Of a stretch of 48,164 nt of DNA, positions 11,803-22,183 are shown piece by piece. The position numbers and the translations under genes are program-made. A model generated the notes under the pieces. The model made no database searches, had not been told where the DNA came from, and worked only from the letters and a program-made list of their open reading frames with translations. Where the stretch lies: NCBI GenBank assembly GCA_051453625.1, contig JBOZIK010000001.1:237300979-237349142 (forward strand), given 5' to 3'. Source of the DNA: Welwitschia mirabilis. Its lineage: Eukaryota > Gnetophyta > Gnetopsida > Welwitschiales. Position 1 is the first letter of the stretch. Each line of letters begins with the position of its first letter.

Positions 11803-12969
11803 ATCAATTTTAAAATGAGGATATCATGCTCTAAGCCTTCACAAATATGAATTTGTATTGAACATAATAATTCCACCTAGGGAAAGAAAATTAGGTATAA
11901 TCAATTCAAGTTAAGGCATAAGGAAATCTCATAGGTTAAATTTCACATATAATGGAAGCAATGAGTATTAAATCAATGGAATACTTGATATGAATTTATA
12001 TACAAATATTATTATTGTCTTATCAAACCATTACTTTACGTCATAAAACAACCATTTCTTTCATATGGCATTTAAGTAATTATAGCATATGACTTATTAA
12101 CTATTATAAAAAATACATGTGTGAAAATTTAATATCATAAGATGTGAAAAAGGAAATAATATAAAATATAATAAAAATTATTTATAAACATCTATTAAGA
12201 TTATAAAGATTATTTATTCTTCATACAAATAAGCAAGAGAATTTAAATAGTTAAAGCTATTAAGGTCATTTTCATATTGAAATAATTTTCTTTGAAATGT
12301 TCACTACTTGAAATCATAACATATGGATGTAACTAAGTAATTTAGACAACTTATTTCCTTCTACATAAAATTTACAATAAGTTAGGGGGAAAAAATCACT
12401 TGAAAAACTAGATTCTTTAAAACAACATAGTAAATCATTTGACTTAAATAAAATTTTCACTAAATACATTTCATTTCAAAAACAACTATTTACTTATCAT
12501 GAAATAAATTATAAGAGTAATCAAGCATCTAGATTTTATTCTAAATAAACAAGTAATTAATAAAAACTAGCATATGAATTTTTATTAAATCAAAGTAATC
12601 TTATCAGTTTTAAGCTAATTTAACTCATAGAAAGAAGTAAAAGAAAGAAGAAAGAAAAGGGAGAGATAAAATTTAGAAGAATCGACTTACAAATTTTCAA
12701 AACATTAAAAATACTTAAAGTATTCCTTAAAATACGATTTTAAAATTAATCATTTAAGATCAAGTAGAATCGATTGAAACTGATAAAACTAGTTCATCTA
12801 GGAAAAAAACTATAAAAATTAAAGTCCACATACGTTTGAATAAGTATATTAAGAAAATTATAAAACTTGAGAAAAACTAGATTTTATATTCAAAAATACT
12901 CAAAAATACTACATAATAGAAACTTGAATTTTAGAAAACACATCAATGATTATAGAAAAATTCATTGTG
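11803..12969. repeat. 1.15-kb LTR-like dispersed repeat, left copy
   Basis: This segment aligns colinearly and in the same orientation with 26,302-27,454. Shared landmarks in order: atcaatttt..aaaat; (a/t)taag(c/t)cttcacaaa; aacataataattc; gaaagaaaattaggtata; acatgtgt; gtcattttcatat; catttaagatcaagtagaatc; ttcatctagg; ttca(c/t)tgtg. There are many substitutions and small indels. The two copies bracket the copia element at 13,363-23,593. They may be the two LTRs of one older element that the copia element entered, or simply two copies of one family. A PBS-like sequence beside the right copy favours LTRs of a minus-strand element. Confidence 0.75.
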
Positions 12970-13362
12970 AAAATTCAAGAAAATTAATATCGCACAGTTT
13001 AAAACTTTTTCTAAGTAAAATTACAACTTTGATTGTAACTAGCTAAAAAAGAGGTTTATAGGCTGCAGTTAGGTTTTTAATAATTTAAGATGAAAGTTTT
13101 AAATTTATGAGAGAAATTTACTAATAAAAATTTTGAACTATTGGATTATAGAAAGTAAGTTATGATCAAAGTAGACACTAAACATTACAAGTCTAATTTG
13201 ATTTTAAAAATAGAATAAAGAAGAGAGAATAATTTATGAAAAAGTAAAACTTTTAATCTCGAATAAATGTAAATAACATATTTACAAATCAATCTAATAC
13301 TATTAGAAAGAGGAAAATAGAAATTCATCATCATTTACTTTAAAATAAAAGTAGATGAGAAT
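12970..13362. other. Unassigned DNA between LTR-like repeat and copia LTR
   Basis: This AT-rich sequence has no equivalent following the right-hand copy of the 1.15-kb repeat. It could be the rest of that LTR or internal sequence. It ends at the inferred copia terminus. Confidence 0.4.
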
Positions 13363-14739
13363 TGTTAAACTCAAAGGGGATGGATGAATGAGGTTTAGCA
13401 AATAGAAATTTTGCTGAAAATAAATTAAAATTTATACAATAAAACCTTAATAGGTTAACATGATTCCCCAACAGAAGTACATCCACACATAGAGATAGCT
13501 TTCCCTCATACTCCTAGATATCCTTAAGTTGCAAAAAAATGGTTTTGAAGTACCACCAACCTTACATGAAAATGACATACTCCTCACAAGGTAGTAGTCT
13601 TTTCCTCTTATGGACTTAGAGTAAACTAAGGTAGGTATATGTTTATAAGTACTAATAAAAGCACTCTCATACAAGGGTGATCTTATATTTTGGAAAGCCT
13701 AATAAGGAATCCTAACAATGTAAATAAGAAATCAGCTCTAATCTTTGTATTTACAAATCTATAGTTTTTATAATTTAAGTGTTAATAATCAATTACATCA
13801 AACGAATCAACAGGCTTGAAAAGATGTTACTATCATAAAGGTTTGAATTATTTCTCATTATTATCATCCATGAGTGTTATAGATTAGAGTTATGTAGCTA
13901 TAGTAAGAGCCAATGATTCAAAAATATATTTGCCAAATAGTCCTTTTCAAAATAATAGCTAAAAGATTCATGTATAGTACCAATTACCCATGTGAGTCTT
14001 TATGTCTTTCTCTCTTTGTGCCCTTTATACTTTTGATGTCTTCCTTGCCTTTATTCTAGAGAGATAGCTATTTAAAAACATTTAATGCTATGTAATAAAT
14101 AAAAACAACTGAGTTTTGGTTATTTAACAACTACTTTTTATTTTACATTTTTAGGATAAACATCTTAAAAACAATAAATATCTCTGTAAGACAAATTTCT
14201 TTACCATAAAAAATAACTTTGCTCAAACTACGCAGATTTTAATAAAACTTGAATTACTATATCTATAATCTTTAGTAATCATGAATATAAGGTGTAAAAC
14301 TTTCTATATTCCATGAAATGTATATAAATCATTAAAATACAACTTGTCTTTATACCTCTTCTAGTTTAACATAAACATCTTTAACTCTGTAGATGTCTTC
14401 CATTAAATGAAGTAGGGTAGATGTATTTCACTTCAAAAATGTATTTTGCCTCTTTTAACATCCTAGTTTAGTATTAATTTCTTTGAAATTATAAATGACT
14501 TTTAATCTTCAATAAAGTTTAGTTTAGTATAAATAACTTTGATATTTTATATGTCTTTTATAGTCAATTGTGTTTATCCTTTATGAAATCTAAGTTGAAG
14601 CTCTTGTATAATATAAACTTTGAGGTTTTTATTGGATTAATCCTTTTTGTAGTTTTTGTGAGCTCTAAATTTACTTATCTATACATTAAACACATTACAT
14701 TTAATAAGTAGAATCATTGAAATTAGGATTTTACCAACA
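13363..14739 (-). repeat. Copia 3' LTR
   Basis: On the minus strand it starts TGTTGGTAAAATCC directly after the polypurine tract and ends in CA (plus-strand TG at 13,363-13,364). It aligns along its whole length with 22,184-23,593. Shared blocks include aactcaaagg, tacatccacacata, cacaaggta, gatgtcttccat and the terminal attttac. It is about 1,377 bp. An open minus-strand frame at 13,447-13,674 lies wholly inside this LTR and has no protein support. Confidence 0.88.
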
Positions 14740-14762
14740 ATATCCCCCTTTTTGATGATGTC
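14740..14762 (-). other. Copia polypurine tract
   Basis: Read on the minus strand, CATCATCAAAAAGGGGGATAT immediately precedes the LTR start. A purine run of this kind next to the 3' LTR primes plus-strand DNA synthesis in LTR elements, and the CATCATCAAAAAGGGGG form is typical of Sirevirus-like elements. It fixes both the orientation and the LTR boundary. Confidence 0.85.
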
Positions 14763-15323
14763 AAAAACTTGGTAAATCTCATTAGTGTAATCATGTTTTA
14801 TAACTTTACTTAAGATAACTTAATCTAAGAGAGTACATAACATATTGTATAAGGTATGATATAAATTTTAACAATGAAAAAAAAATTGTTGTCCATACAT
14901 AATCATGTACAGAATAGTAAACAATAAGTTGTATAAGTTATTAAACACATGCCAATGCATAAAGTATATTGCATATAGGGAAAAAGTAACAAAAAATAAC
15001 AAAATATCATGAATATGTAACAATAATAGATAGTGATCATCAATAGTAATGTTACTCACAATAAGTCTAAACCGTCTATATCTCAAGTTCACATCCTTTA
15101 GACTCATACAAGATGTCCAATAGTATCTAATTCAATTTACCAATCTTCTTCCCCTTCTTGGTTAATACAAAAGTATCTAATCATTAAGAGATGAGTCATT
15201 GGTATGGTGAGTTCTAGCTTTTACATTATCAATGTCATCATCATTGTTCCTAGTGATAGAGGTTTGGATTGTATACAAAGAAGAAGAGGTAGGTGAAGAT
15301 ATGAGCTACTTCCTAAATGGTTG

Positions 15324-15899
15324 TTATGATGAATAACCTTCATCTTGAGAGATTTGTATCCTCATATATGAGTATGTTTGAGGGGTAATGAAAGTGCAAA
15401 AGAAGCTATTAGTAGCTATCTTAACAAAACCATATGCTAAGAGTAGAGCATGTATGTGAATTATGAGAGGTAATGGTGGAGAAAAAAGGTAAGGTGAAGA
15501 TGGTGGACAAGATGAAGGTTGTGTAGGATAATGAATGAGTAATTTATGATAAGGCTTATCAAGGATGAAATGCTCGGCATTAGAGCTCTTAGAGACTACC
15601 TGCTACTCCCCTTATGACTATGATAAATCCTAGTATTCCTCCTATATATATTTTATAGGTTGGTTCTCCATGTGTACTTGTGCCTTCTCTGTTATGGATT
15701 TCAATGAATTAGAACCTGCTACATGGTCTTGGTTATATCCCATAGAAGTACTTGAATTAGATCAAGTGGGAATCCTTATGGATTTTTAACTATGAATAGG
15801 AGTCTTGCCCTCACTGACTCTATAAGGGTGCTTCTTTAATATCAAGAGATTTCATCTAATATTCCCTACCATATTAGTGATAGCATTCAAATCCTTCTT
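15324..15899 (-). pseudogene. Decayed extra ORF between copia RNase H and 3' LTR
   Basis: A single minus-strand frame of 192 codons can be followed with about eight in-frame stops and no frameshift. It begins KKDLNAITNMVGNIR, continues through hydrophilic sequence, and ends with about 90 uninterrupted codons (15,324-15,600). That last part holds a proline/serine-rich stretch (PSSCPPSSPYLFSPPLPL) and then AYGFVKIATNSFFCTFITP. Composition and frame persistence look like decayed coding sequence rather than chance. Sireviruses are known for an extra, env-like or unassigned ORF at this position; I infer that this is its remnant. I do not recognise a named domain, and no transmembrane segment or signal peptide stands out. 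Confidence 0.5.
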
Positions 15900-17092
15900 T
15901 AGTAATGATAATCTATGAGTATATGAAGAGCAGGAGCACTAAGACTATGCCTTAAAAGGTCTCCTACTTATGCCTTTACCTACTATTACTATGCACACCA
16001 TTTTTTATTAAACTCTAAAAGTGTCTTTTTATGATGAGTGAAATTAACTTGTGACATTGAGATGCTAGAATTACTAATAATTAGGCTAATCAAGTAAGGA
16101 TAACCTAATATTTGGCTCTTATGAAAAATAGTAATGATATTCATACATAAAACAAATTAAATATCAATCTTCACCCCTATGAGAAGGTGATAGATCATAA
16201 ACTTTAACATTACATTACAATAGCTATATCCATCTTCCTAAAAATGTATGTCATAAAAGGTAATTAAATCCAAAATAAAAGGAATCCAGTACCATGTCTT
16301 TGTGTTCTAAATTCTCATATAAATTCATGTTTGAATGCCCAAATAGCACATTGTTTAGTGATCATAATAAAATGTGAATAGAACAAAATGTAAAAATAAC
16401 TTTAAAATAATACATACATAATTTTTAAATATATAAATCATCTATACCAAGCATGCAATTTACAAAACTAGATGTAAGAAATAGAGAATTACTCATACAT
16501 GAGTTAGAAAGTTCCCACACTATCATCTATCTTATGAAGATTGGCATAGCATTCCTTAATAATAGGATCTAACATGCTTTACTTTAATTGAACTACTATT
16601 TCCAAACCAATATGTGAAAAATAGATGAGCATATAATCTTTTTAATGCTTTTAACACCTAGGTTCTATTCTTCAATAATGGAGTTTTTAGTCCAAGCTTT
16701 AAAGTATTTTTGTAATTAATTCATGATAGAATTGTGGTTCATACTATGATCTGTGGGTTTCTATAATAAGTTACTTGCCCTTTAAGATACTAGAGGGATT
16801 TCTCCTCACATTTTTAATGAAAAGGATAGGAAGAATGAAATTTTTAACAAGAAAATATAAGAGAATCAATGAAAAAAGCAATATTCAAGAAAAGACTACC
16901 TTCTGTACTAGCTATAAAAAGTTCTTTCAAATTCAATAATTCTATGTTAAGAGATATAAGAAAAAAATATATTAAAAATAACTCTAAGAGGAACACATAT
17001 TAAGTAAAGTATTGAAAATAATAGATGGTGATCATTTTATCAATAAAATGGCTTAAAGTCATTGAATGCTAAGAGATCTTGATATATTTAAT
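15900..17092 (-). other. Rest of copia 3' region
   Basis: No domain is recognised between the RNase H relic and the extra ORF. Fragments on the minus strand look protein-like, but frameshifts and stops prevent a confident reading. The segment 14,763-15,323 between the extra ORF and the polypurine tract is also without recognised coding. An open frame there at 14,868-15,107 (-) is hydrophobic and probably chance. Confidence 0.4.
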
Positions 17093-17102
17093 NNNNNNNN
17101 NN
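17093..17102. other. 10-N gap
   Basis: A run of ten N lies inside the copia element, just after the RNase H relic. Unlike several other gaps here, the flanks are not copies of each other. Confidence 0.99.
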
Positions 17103-17694
17103 TTCTTGAATGTTGGATAGAATTGTTTGATATGTTGATAGAACTTTTGTTACCATGAAAGATGAAAATTATTTCCATGGATAGTATAAAATATTTTAAG
17201 ACTTACTTCATCCAAAGTAACAACACTATATTTAACCCCACTAGTTGAGGGAGTAGTTGAGTTCTTCTTTCTACTACTCTAAGAATCAAACATTGTTCAA
17301 GTAAGAAGTAACTTTCATCAGTGTTCCTTCTATCATCCTTGCCTTCTACCTAATCTACATTAGAATATTCAACTAGATTAAGGTAGAATTCATTTGAATA
17401 CCAAAGGCTCCAATTATTAGTATTTTTTAGATAGTCAAAATTTATTTTAACTATTGTAGGATGTGACTCTCTAGGAGCAATTTTGTAATGAGCATAAATC
17501 CCTATAACCAAAATGATATAAGGAATACCAATAATAAGATGTAATAGACTAATAATCATACCTATATAAATATTTTTACCAATGTTCTAACCATACTCAT
17601 ATTTATCTATCTTTATGCTTTAGCTTATTAGGATATCTTTAGCCTTACAATCTTGTAATCCATACTTAACTAGAGAATTGTTAACATACTTAAT
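17103..17694 (-). pseudogene. Copia RT connection and RNase H domain
   Basis: Continuing from the RT on the minus strand, with frameshifts and stops, the sequence retains the copia RT-to-RNase H connection. At 17,350-17,559 an open 69-codon frame reads IISLLHLIIGIPYIILVIGIYAHY, then PRESHPTIVKINFDYLKNTNNWSLWY, then EYSNVD. This matches the family's order of a GSLLYL...RPDI block, a HW/HL..VKRI.RYLKGT block and the catalytic (Y/F)SDAD start of RNase H. The first catalytic Asp of that last motif reads as Asn (S-N-V-D). After a stop the frame continues with DRRNT, the position of the family's (D)RRSTSG block. RNase H normally degrades the RNA template during reverse transcription. Confidence 0.8.
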
Positions 17695-18300
17695 TTAAGA
17701 AATGTACCTTGTTTTATTGCACCACTTAAAGTCTAAGAAGTTACTCATCTCTCTTATGAGAGTTATTTCAAACTCATCATACATAATCTTAGCAAATATC
17801 TCACATAATAATTTGTTAATAATGCTAAAGATAATATTATCCATGTAAATTTGTACAATCATAAAATATTTACCCTCCCTTTTAATGAATATTGTAACAT
17901 TACATGTACCTATTTTCAATGTCTTTTCTATTAAATGACATGAGAGTTTTTCATATGAATCTCTAGGTACTTTCTTAAGATGATAGAGAGACTTTTTAAG
18001 TTTGTAAACATACTTTGTTTTATGAGAGTTATTAAAATCTATAAGTTTTTTAACATATAATTCCTTTTCAAGTAATCTATTTACAAACGAATGTTTGACA
18101 TCCATTTGATAAGGTCTGAGTCTTTTTACATATGAAAATGTTAAAAGCATTATTATAAACTCCCTATGAGCTATTTTTGCAAAGGTTTCTTTCATGTCTA
18201 AGACTTCTGATTGGTTATACTTCTTTGCTACTAATCTTGCATTGTTTATAATAACATTATCATTTTTATTTATTTTGTTTTTAAATACTCATTTTGTGCC
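17695..18300 (-). pseudogene. Copia reverse transcriptase
   Basis: The best preserved coding piece of the element: 166 codons (17,695-18,195) are open, and the homology extends upstream to about 18,300 (KNKINKNDNV, then ARLVAKKYNQ). Visible RT motifs are KETFAKIAHREFI; the first catalytic Asp in YQMDVKHSFVN (residue 32 of the open piece); YKLKKSLYHLK; and the box usually read as YVDD, here YMDN (17,836-17,847). The second catalytic Asp is Asn, a single G-to-A change on the coding strand. Several positions usually filled by Trp, Gly or Gln are altered. An intact RT copies element RNA into DNA in the cytoplasmic particle; this one should be inactive. Confidence 0.93.
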
Positions 18301-18600
18301 AATAATAAATCTATTGGAGGCTTTAAAGTGAGTTTATAAACATTTCACATTTCAAACTAATTAAGTTATTCTTGCATTACTAGCATCTAGTGTTCATCAC
18401 TGTTTTATTCATGAAGAGTTTTAGACTCTACCTATAAGATATATGATGCAAAGCCACAACATTACTTAGTATAACTTGGTTTTTAAATGCCACCATATGA
18501 ACTACTTATAATGTTGCTTATAGAATGAATTCTACTTAATCTAATCATATTTGAAGATGCTTCCTTATCTATTTATTGTTCTTTTTCATTCTCACTATTT
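18301..18600 (-). other. Copia integrase-RT linker
   Basis: This is the low-conservation spacer between integrase and RT, with several stops. It contains no recognised motif, as is usual for this part of copia polyproteins. Confidence 0.5.
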
Positions 18601-19560
18601 AAATGTGCTTAAGGATTACTAGATGATTCTTTAAGCTATATGGGAATATAGTCATCCTTCATATAAATAAAAGTTGAATTAGTATTATTTATTTTTATGT
18701 TTATAGTTTTCTCTACTACTTGATTTCATATATTGAATACTCAATAGGATTTATTAATCATGTAGTAGCCTAGAAAGATTCCATTGTTAACTTTAGAATC
18801 AACGTTTTTTAGATTATCCTTTTCATTTAAAATAAAATACTTTAAGATCAAAATATAAAAATACACTATTAACAGTATTTTACTAGACCACAATTTACAT
18901 GAGGTTTTATAATGGAATAATCTTACTATATATCTATTAGAAATGTAACATATAATATTAATGGCTTCTGTCTAGAAATCATATGAAGCTATTTATCATG
19001 CATAATTTTTTTTATTCTATTTAAAACCCTATTATTTCTTTTATTAACTCCATTTCATTATGAAGTTCTTGATGTGGAGAATTAGTAAATGATACCAAAT
19101 TGTTTAGAAAAAATCTTTAAATTTTCATTTTTAAATTCTATGTTATTATTACCTATTATTGTCTTGATCTTGTATTTCTTTCAATTTCATAACCTAATTC
19201 ACAACTTAGAGAAAATATTGAATGCCTCATCCTTATGTGTAAGAAAGCCTATCCATGTAAAATATGAGTCATCATCAATAATAGTTAGATAATATCTTTT
19301 TTTACCAAAACGTTCCATGGAAGATAGACTAACAATATTTATATGCAAAGGATTTAAATGACATTTAGTCATAATAGCATTTTTATTATCAAATCTTACC
19401 ATTGTTTTTTTTTTTTTAAATCATGCTTCACAAATCTAGTCATCAAAGCTTTGTAACTTAGAAATTTATCTTATCATATATTTCAATAATAAGTTTTTTA
19501 ACAAGTCTTTCTTTATGTGCCTAAGATTCCTGTGTTATAGCTTTGTTTCACTTGTAGTAC
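18600..19560 (-). pseudogene. Copia integrase
   Basis: On the minus strand the zinc-binding end is visible near 19,420-19,530 (HRNLRHIKKDLLKN, then ICEA followed by a stop where the last Cys is expected; the family Trp before HR is also a stop). The catalytic core follows at 19,199-19,402: LHINIVSLSSMERFGKKRYYL, then IIDDDSYFTW. The first Asp of the D-D-E triad is Asn (LHIN). Downstream, 18,640-19,000 reads through EAINIICYISNR, LFHYKTSCKLW, YFILNEKDNLKNVDSK and GIFLGYYMINKSY, matching the C-terminal core of copia integrases. Integrase inserts the cDNA into the host genome. Stops and the lost Asp make it non-functional. Confidence 0.88.
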
Positions 19561-19829
19561 TTAATAGACACTTGGCATCCTTATTAAAGATATCTTTTAA
19601 AGTAGTGATAAAGATATTAGATTTTCTAATTTCAATAAATAATACTTTATTTGAGTTATATTTTTTGATAACATAATCATATTTAATAAACATGATAAAA
19701 ATATTTCAATTCATAACTGACTAATAATTAGAAGATTATTTTATAGTTATTCTACAAAGAAAACATCTTGCCTTAAGTAGATTACCTCTGCTACTAGTTC
19801 TTATATGTCTAGTAGAAGCCTCTATATTA

Positions 19830-19935
19830 TCACCAAAGATGACCACTTCTTTATCTTACTCTATCAAGGTGGTAAATCTGGATTTGATTCTAGTCATATG
19901 TTTTAAACACCCGCTGTCAACATACCATGCATGTT
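19830..19935 (-). pseudogene. Copia aspartic protease active site
   Basis: The minus strand encodes AWYVDSGCLKHMTR, then IKSRFTTL, a stop, and VVIFGDN. This is the copia protease signature W-Y-x-D-S-G-C/A..HMT and the following G-D-N block. The catalytic D-S-G is intact (about 19,911-19,920), unlike the three gypsy proteases in this window. The protease would cleave the Gag-Pol polyprotein. Upstream and downstream sequence is interrupted by stops. Confidence 0.85.
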
Positions 19936-20559
19936 TCTTTAATGCTCATAGTGCAATCTAAGATAAGAGAGCTAGTATTGAATTTGGAATTCTTATTTTC
20001 TTTAATTTAACTACATAAGATATTGTATTATATGTCTTGTCCTTTTGGTACTATTAGTATAATATTTAATGTTGAATCTTATTGGACAATTGAACTAATA
20101 ATGACCTTTTTTGTAATAATAATAATAGATAATATTATTGGTAAACCTATCTTTTAATACCTTGTCTTGTAGTTTATTTATTAAATAAGAAAGATAAACT
20201 ACTAGTAAAGGTTTTATTATGGTTCAAACCACTCTTATTATTTGAACTCCTACATTGTATAAGCATGATGTTTAATATCTCTTTCCCTTGGGTAAACTTC
20301 TCATTAATTCTTTTTGAATTAGTAAGTTCTTTATTTATCATGCTTTAATTCATAAAGTAATTCACTAATCTCAGCTTAAGGATCTCAGTTTTTAGATGAT
20401 AGATTCTTGCAAGGACCTCTTTCTTATTCATATGCTAATTCATGAGAATGAAGTGATTTTTTCATTTTAGCACATACTTTTGCAACTTAATGAACTCTTC
20501 AAAAATTAAATCATCCTTATCTTAAAGTTTTTCACTTGGTTTACCTGTATTATTTGATT

Positions 20560-22120
20560 CAATTTTTTTCGTTCATTATTTTCCTTTTTAATATGTACAA
20601 TGCCTATGTAAGATGGATGATCTCTTTCATCATTAAATGTTTCTACTTTAATTGCATCCTCATCATCATCCCATCCTATAAAGAAGGATTTGTTCTTCTT
20701 AGGTTCTTTCTTTTGTGCTATTTATTGTAATCTATTAGAGTTAGAACACTTTAAGGCTATGTCTCCTTGTCCTCCACAAACCCAAAATTTTAATTTAGAA
20801 ATATCTAACTTTAAAAAAAGTAAAAAGACACTATAACTTTTACCTTTATAGTTACCTCTAACTTAAAATCCAAATGATCTATGATATACCTTCTCTTATT
20901 GTTCTTTTATGAGAGAATTCTTTTAACTCATCTTATGATGAGTGCAAGTTTTTTTTGACACCATCCTCATAGTTATATCCATTTTATTCCTTTTTCATTT
21001 TTGCTTTCAAATCTTACCTTATATTTTCACTATATTTAAGAGTAATAAGTTTTTCTTTTGAAGAACCATCATGAATAAGATTTATCTCATAAGCCATTAG
21101 AGTGCTTTATGATTCTTTAATCTTCATTGAGTTAAAGTCTTTTGATTCTTTCAGGGCTATCATTTAAGGCCTTAATTTTAGAGTTAAATATCTAATAACT
21201 TTTTATATTACCTTAGCCTTTAGAATATTTTCATTAGTGTCATTCATAGCCTTCACTACGTTAAAGACTCTTGTAAAGTATCCATNNNNNNNNNNNNNNN
21301 NNNNNNNNNNNNNNNNNNNNNNNNNNNNNNNNNNNNNNNNNNNNNNNNNNNNNNNNNNNNNNNNNNNNNNNNNNNNNNNNNNNNNNNNNNNNNNNNNNNN
21401 NNNNNNNNNNNNNNNNNNNNNNNNNNNNNNNNNNNNNNNNNNNNNNNNNNNNNNNNNNNNNNNNNNNNNNNNNNNNNNNNNNNNNNNNNNNNNNNNNNNN
21501 NNNNNNNNNNNNNNNNNNNNNNNNNNNNNNNNNNNNNNNNNNNNNNNNNNNNNNNNNNNNNNNNNNNNNNNNNNNNNNNNNNNNNNNNNNNNNNNNNNNN
21601 NNNNNNNNNNNNNNNNNNNNNNNNNNNNNNNNNATATCTAATAACTTTTTATATTACCTTAGCCTTTAGAATATTTTCATTAGTGTCATTCATACCCTTC
21701 ACTATGTTAAAGACTCTTGTAAAGTATCCATGTACTCTTTCTCCATTATTCATCTTTATATTTAAAATTGATTAATCCAATAAGAAGTTTTAATTGCTTG
21801 ATAATGGAGGTTCCTTCATATGTACTCTTTCTCCATTATGTTATTGAATTCTTCCATTGTGAGGACTATGTAAAGAGAATTTTTTCTTTTAAGTCATAAA
21901 TGAAGATACCTTTTCTTTGGTTTTCTAGTCTCTTATAGGTTTAATTTATGAAATAGAGTTTCCTATAGCATGTATTGAGATTTATATAGGTTTTGAGTAC
22001 CCATTTTTAATGATTTATCAAACTTGAAACTCATAAGACTATAAGTATACCCACATCCTCATTTTTCAATATGCATAGTTTGTCTTATTGAAGAGTGGAG
22101 GTTTGAAAAATGGCTCTCCT
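20560..22120 (-). pseudogene. Copia gag, with degenerate zinc knuckle
   Basis: The frame begins near 22,115 with EPFFKPPLFNKTNYAY followed by a stop and KMRMWVYL, the N-terminal block typical of plant copia/Sirevirus gag. The middle is broken by stops and by the gap at 21,286-21,633. Near the C-terminus 20,746-20,784 encodes VCGGQGDIALKC: the CX2CX4HX4C zinc knuckle has lost its first Cys (now Phe) and its His (now Asp). It is followed by an acidic WDDDEDA stretch seen in related gag proteins. Gag would form the particle and bind element RNA. An open frame on the opposite strand (20,536-20,730) is only its antisense. Confidence 0.8.
21188..21731. repeat. 98-bp duplication flanking a 348-N gap, inside copia gag
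   Basis: Bases 21,188-21,285 and 21,634-21,731 match at all but two or three positions and lie exactly on each side of the N run at 21,286-21,633. The duplicated piece is gag coding sequence, so the protein would contain it twice. An assembly overlap that was not merged is the simplest explanation. Confidence 0.92.
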
Positions 22121-22183
22121 TTTATAGTTTACTTAAGGATGTTACTTTTTTTTAATGATTATCCATTCTAATATATTAAGGAT

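Noticed and set aside
13447-13674. 75-codon minus-strand open frame
   Set aside because: Lies inside the copia 3' LTR; the frame is not kept in the other LTR, so it is LTR sequence, not a gene.
14868-15107. 79-codon minus-strand hydrophobic frame
   Set aside because: Located between the extra ORF and the polypurine tract. A membrane protein was considered, but Leu/Ile/Tyr/Phe richness follows from base composition and nothing else supports it.
19089-19292. 67-codon plus-strand open frame
   Set aside because: Antisense of the copia integrase, which has clear motifs on the minus strand.
20536-20730. 64-codon plus-strand open frame
   Set aside because: Antisense of copia gag next to its zinc-knuckle relic.
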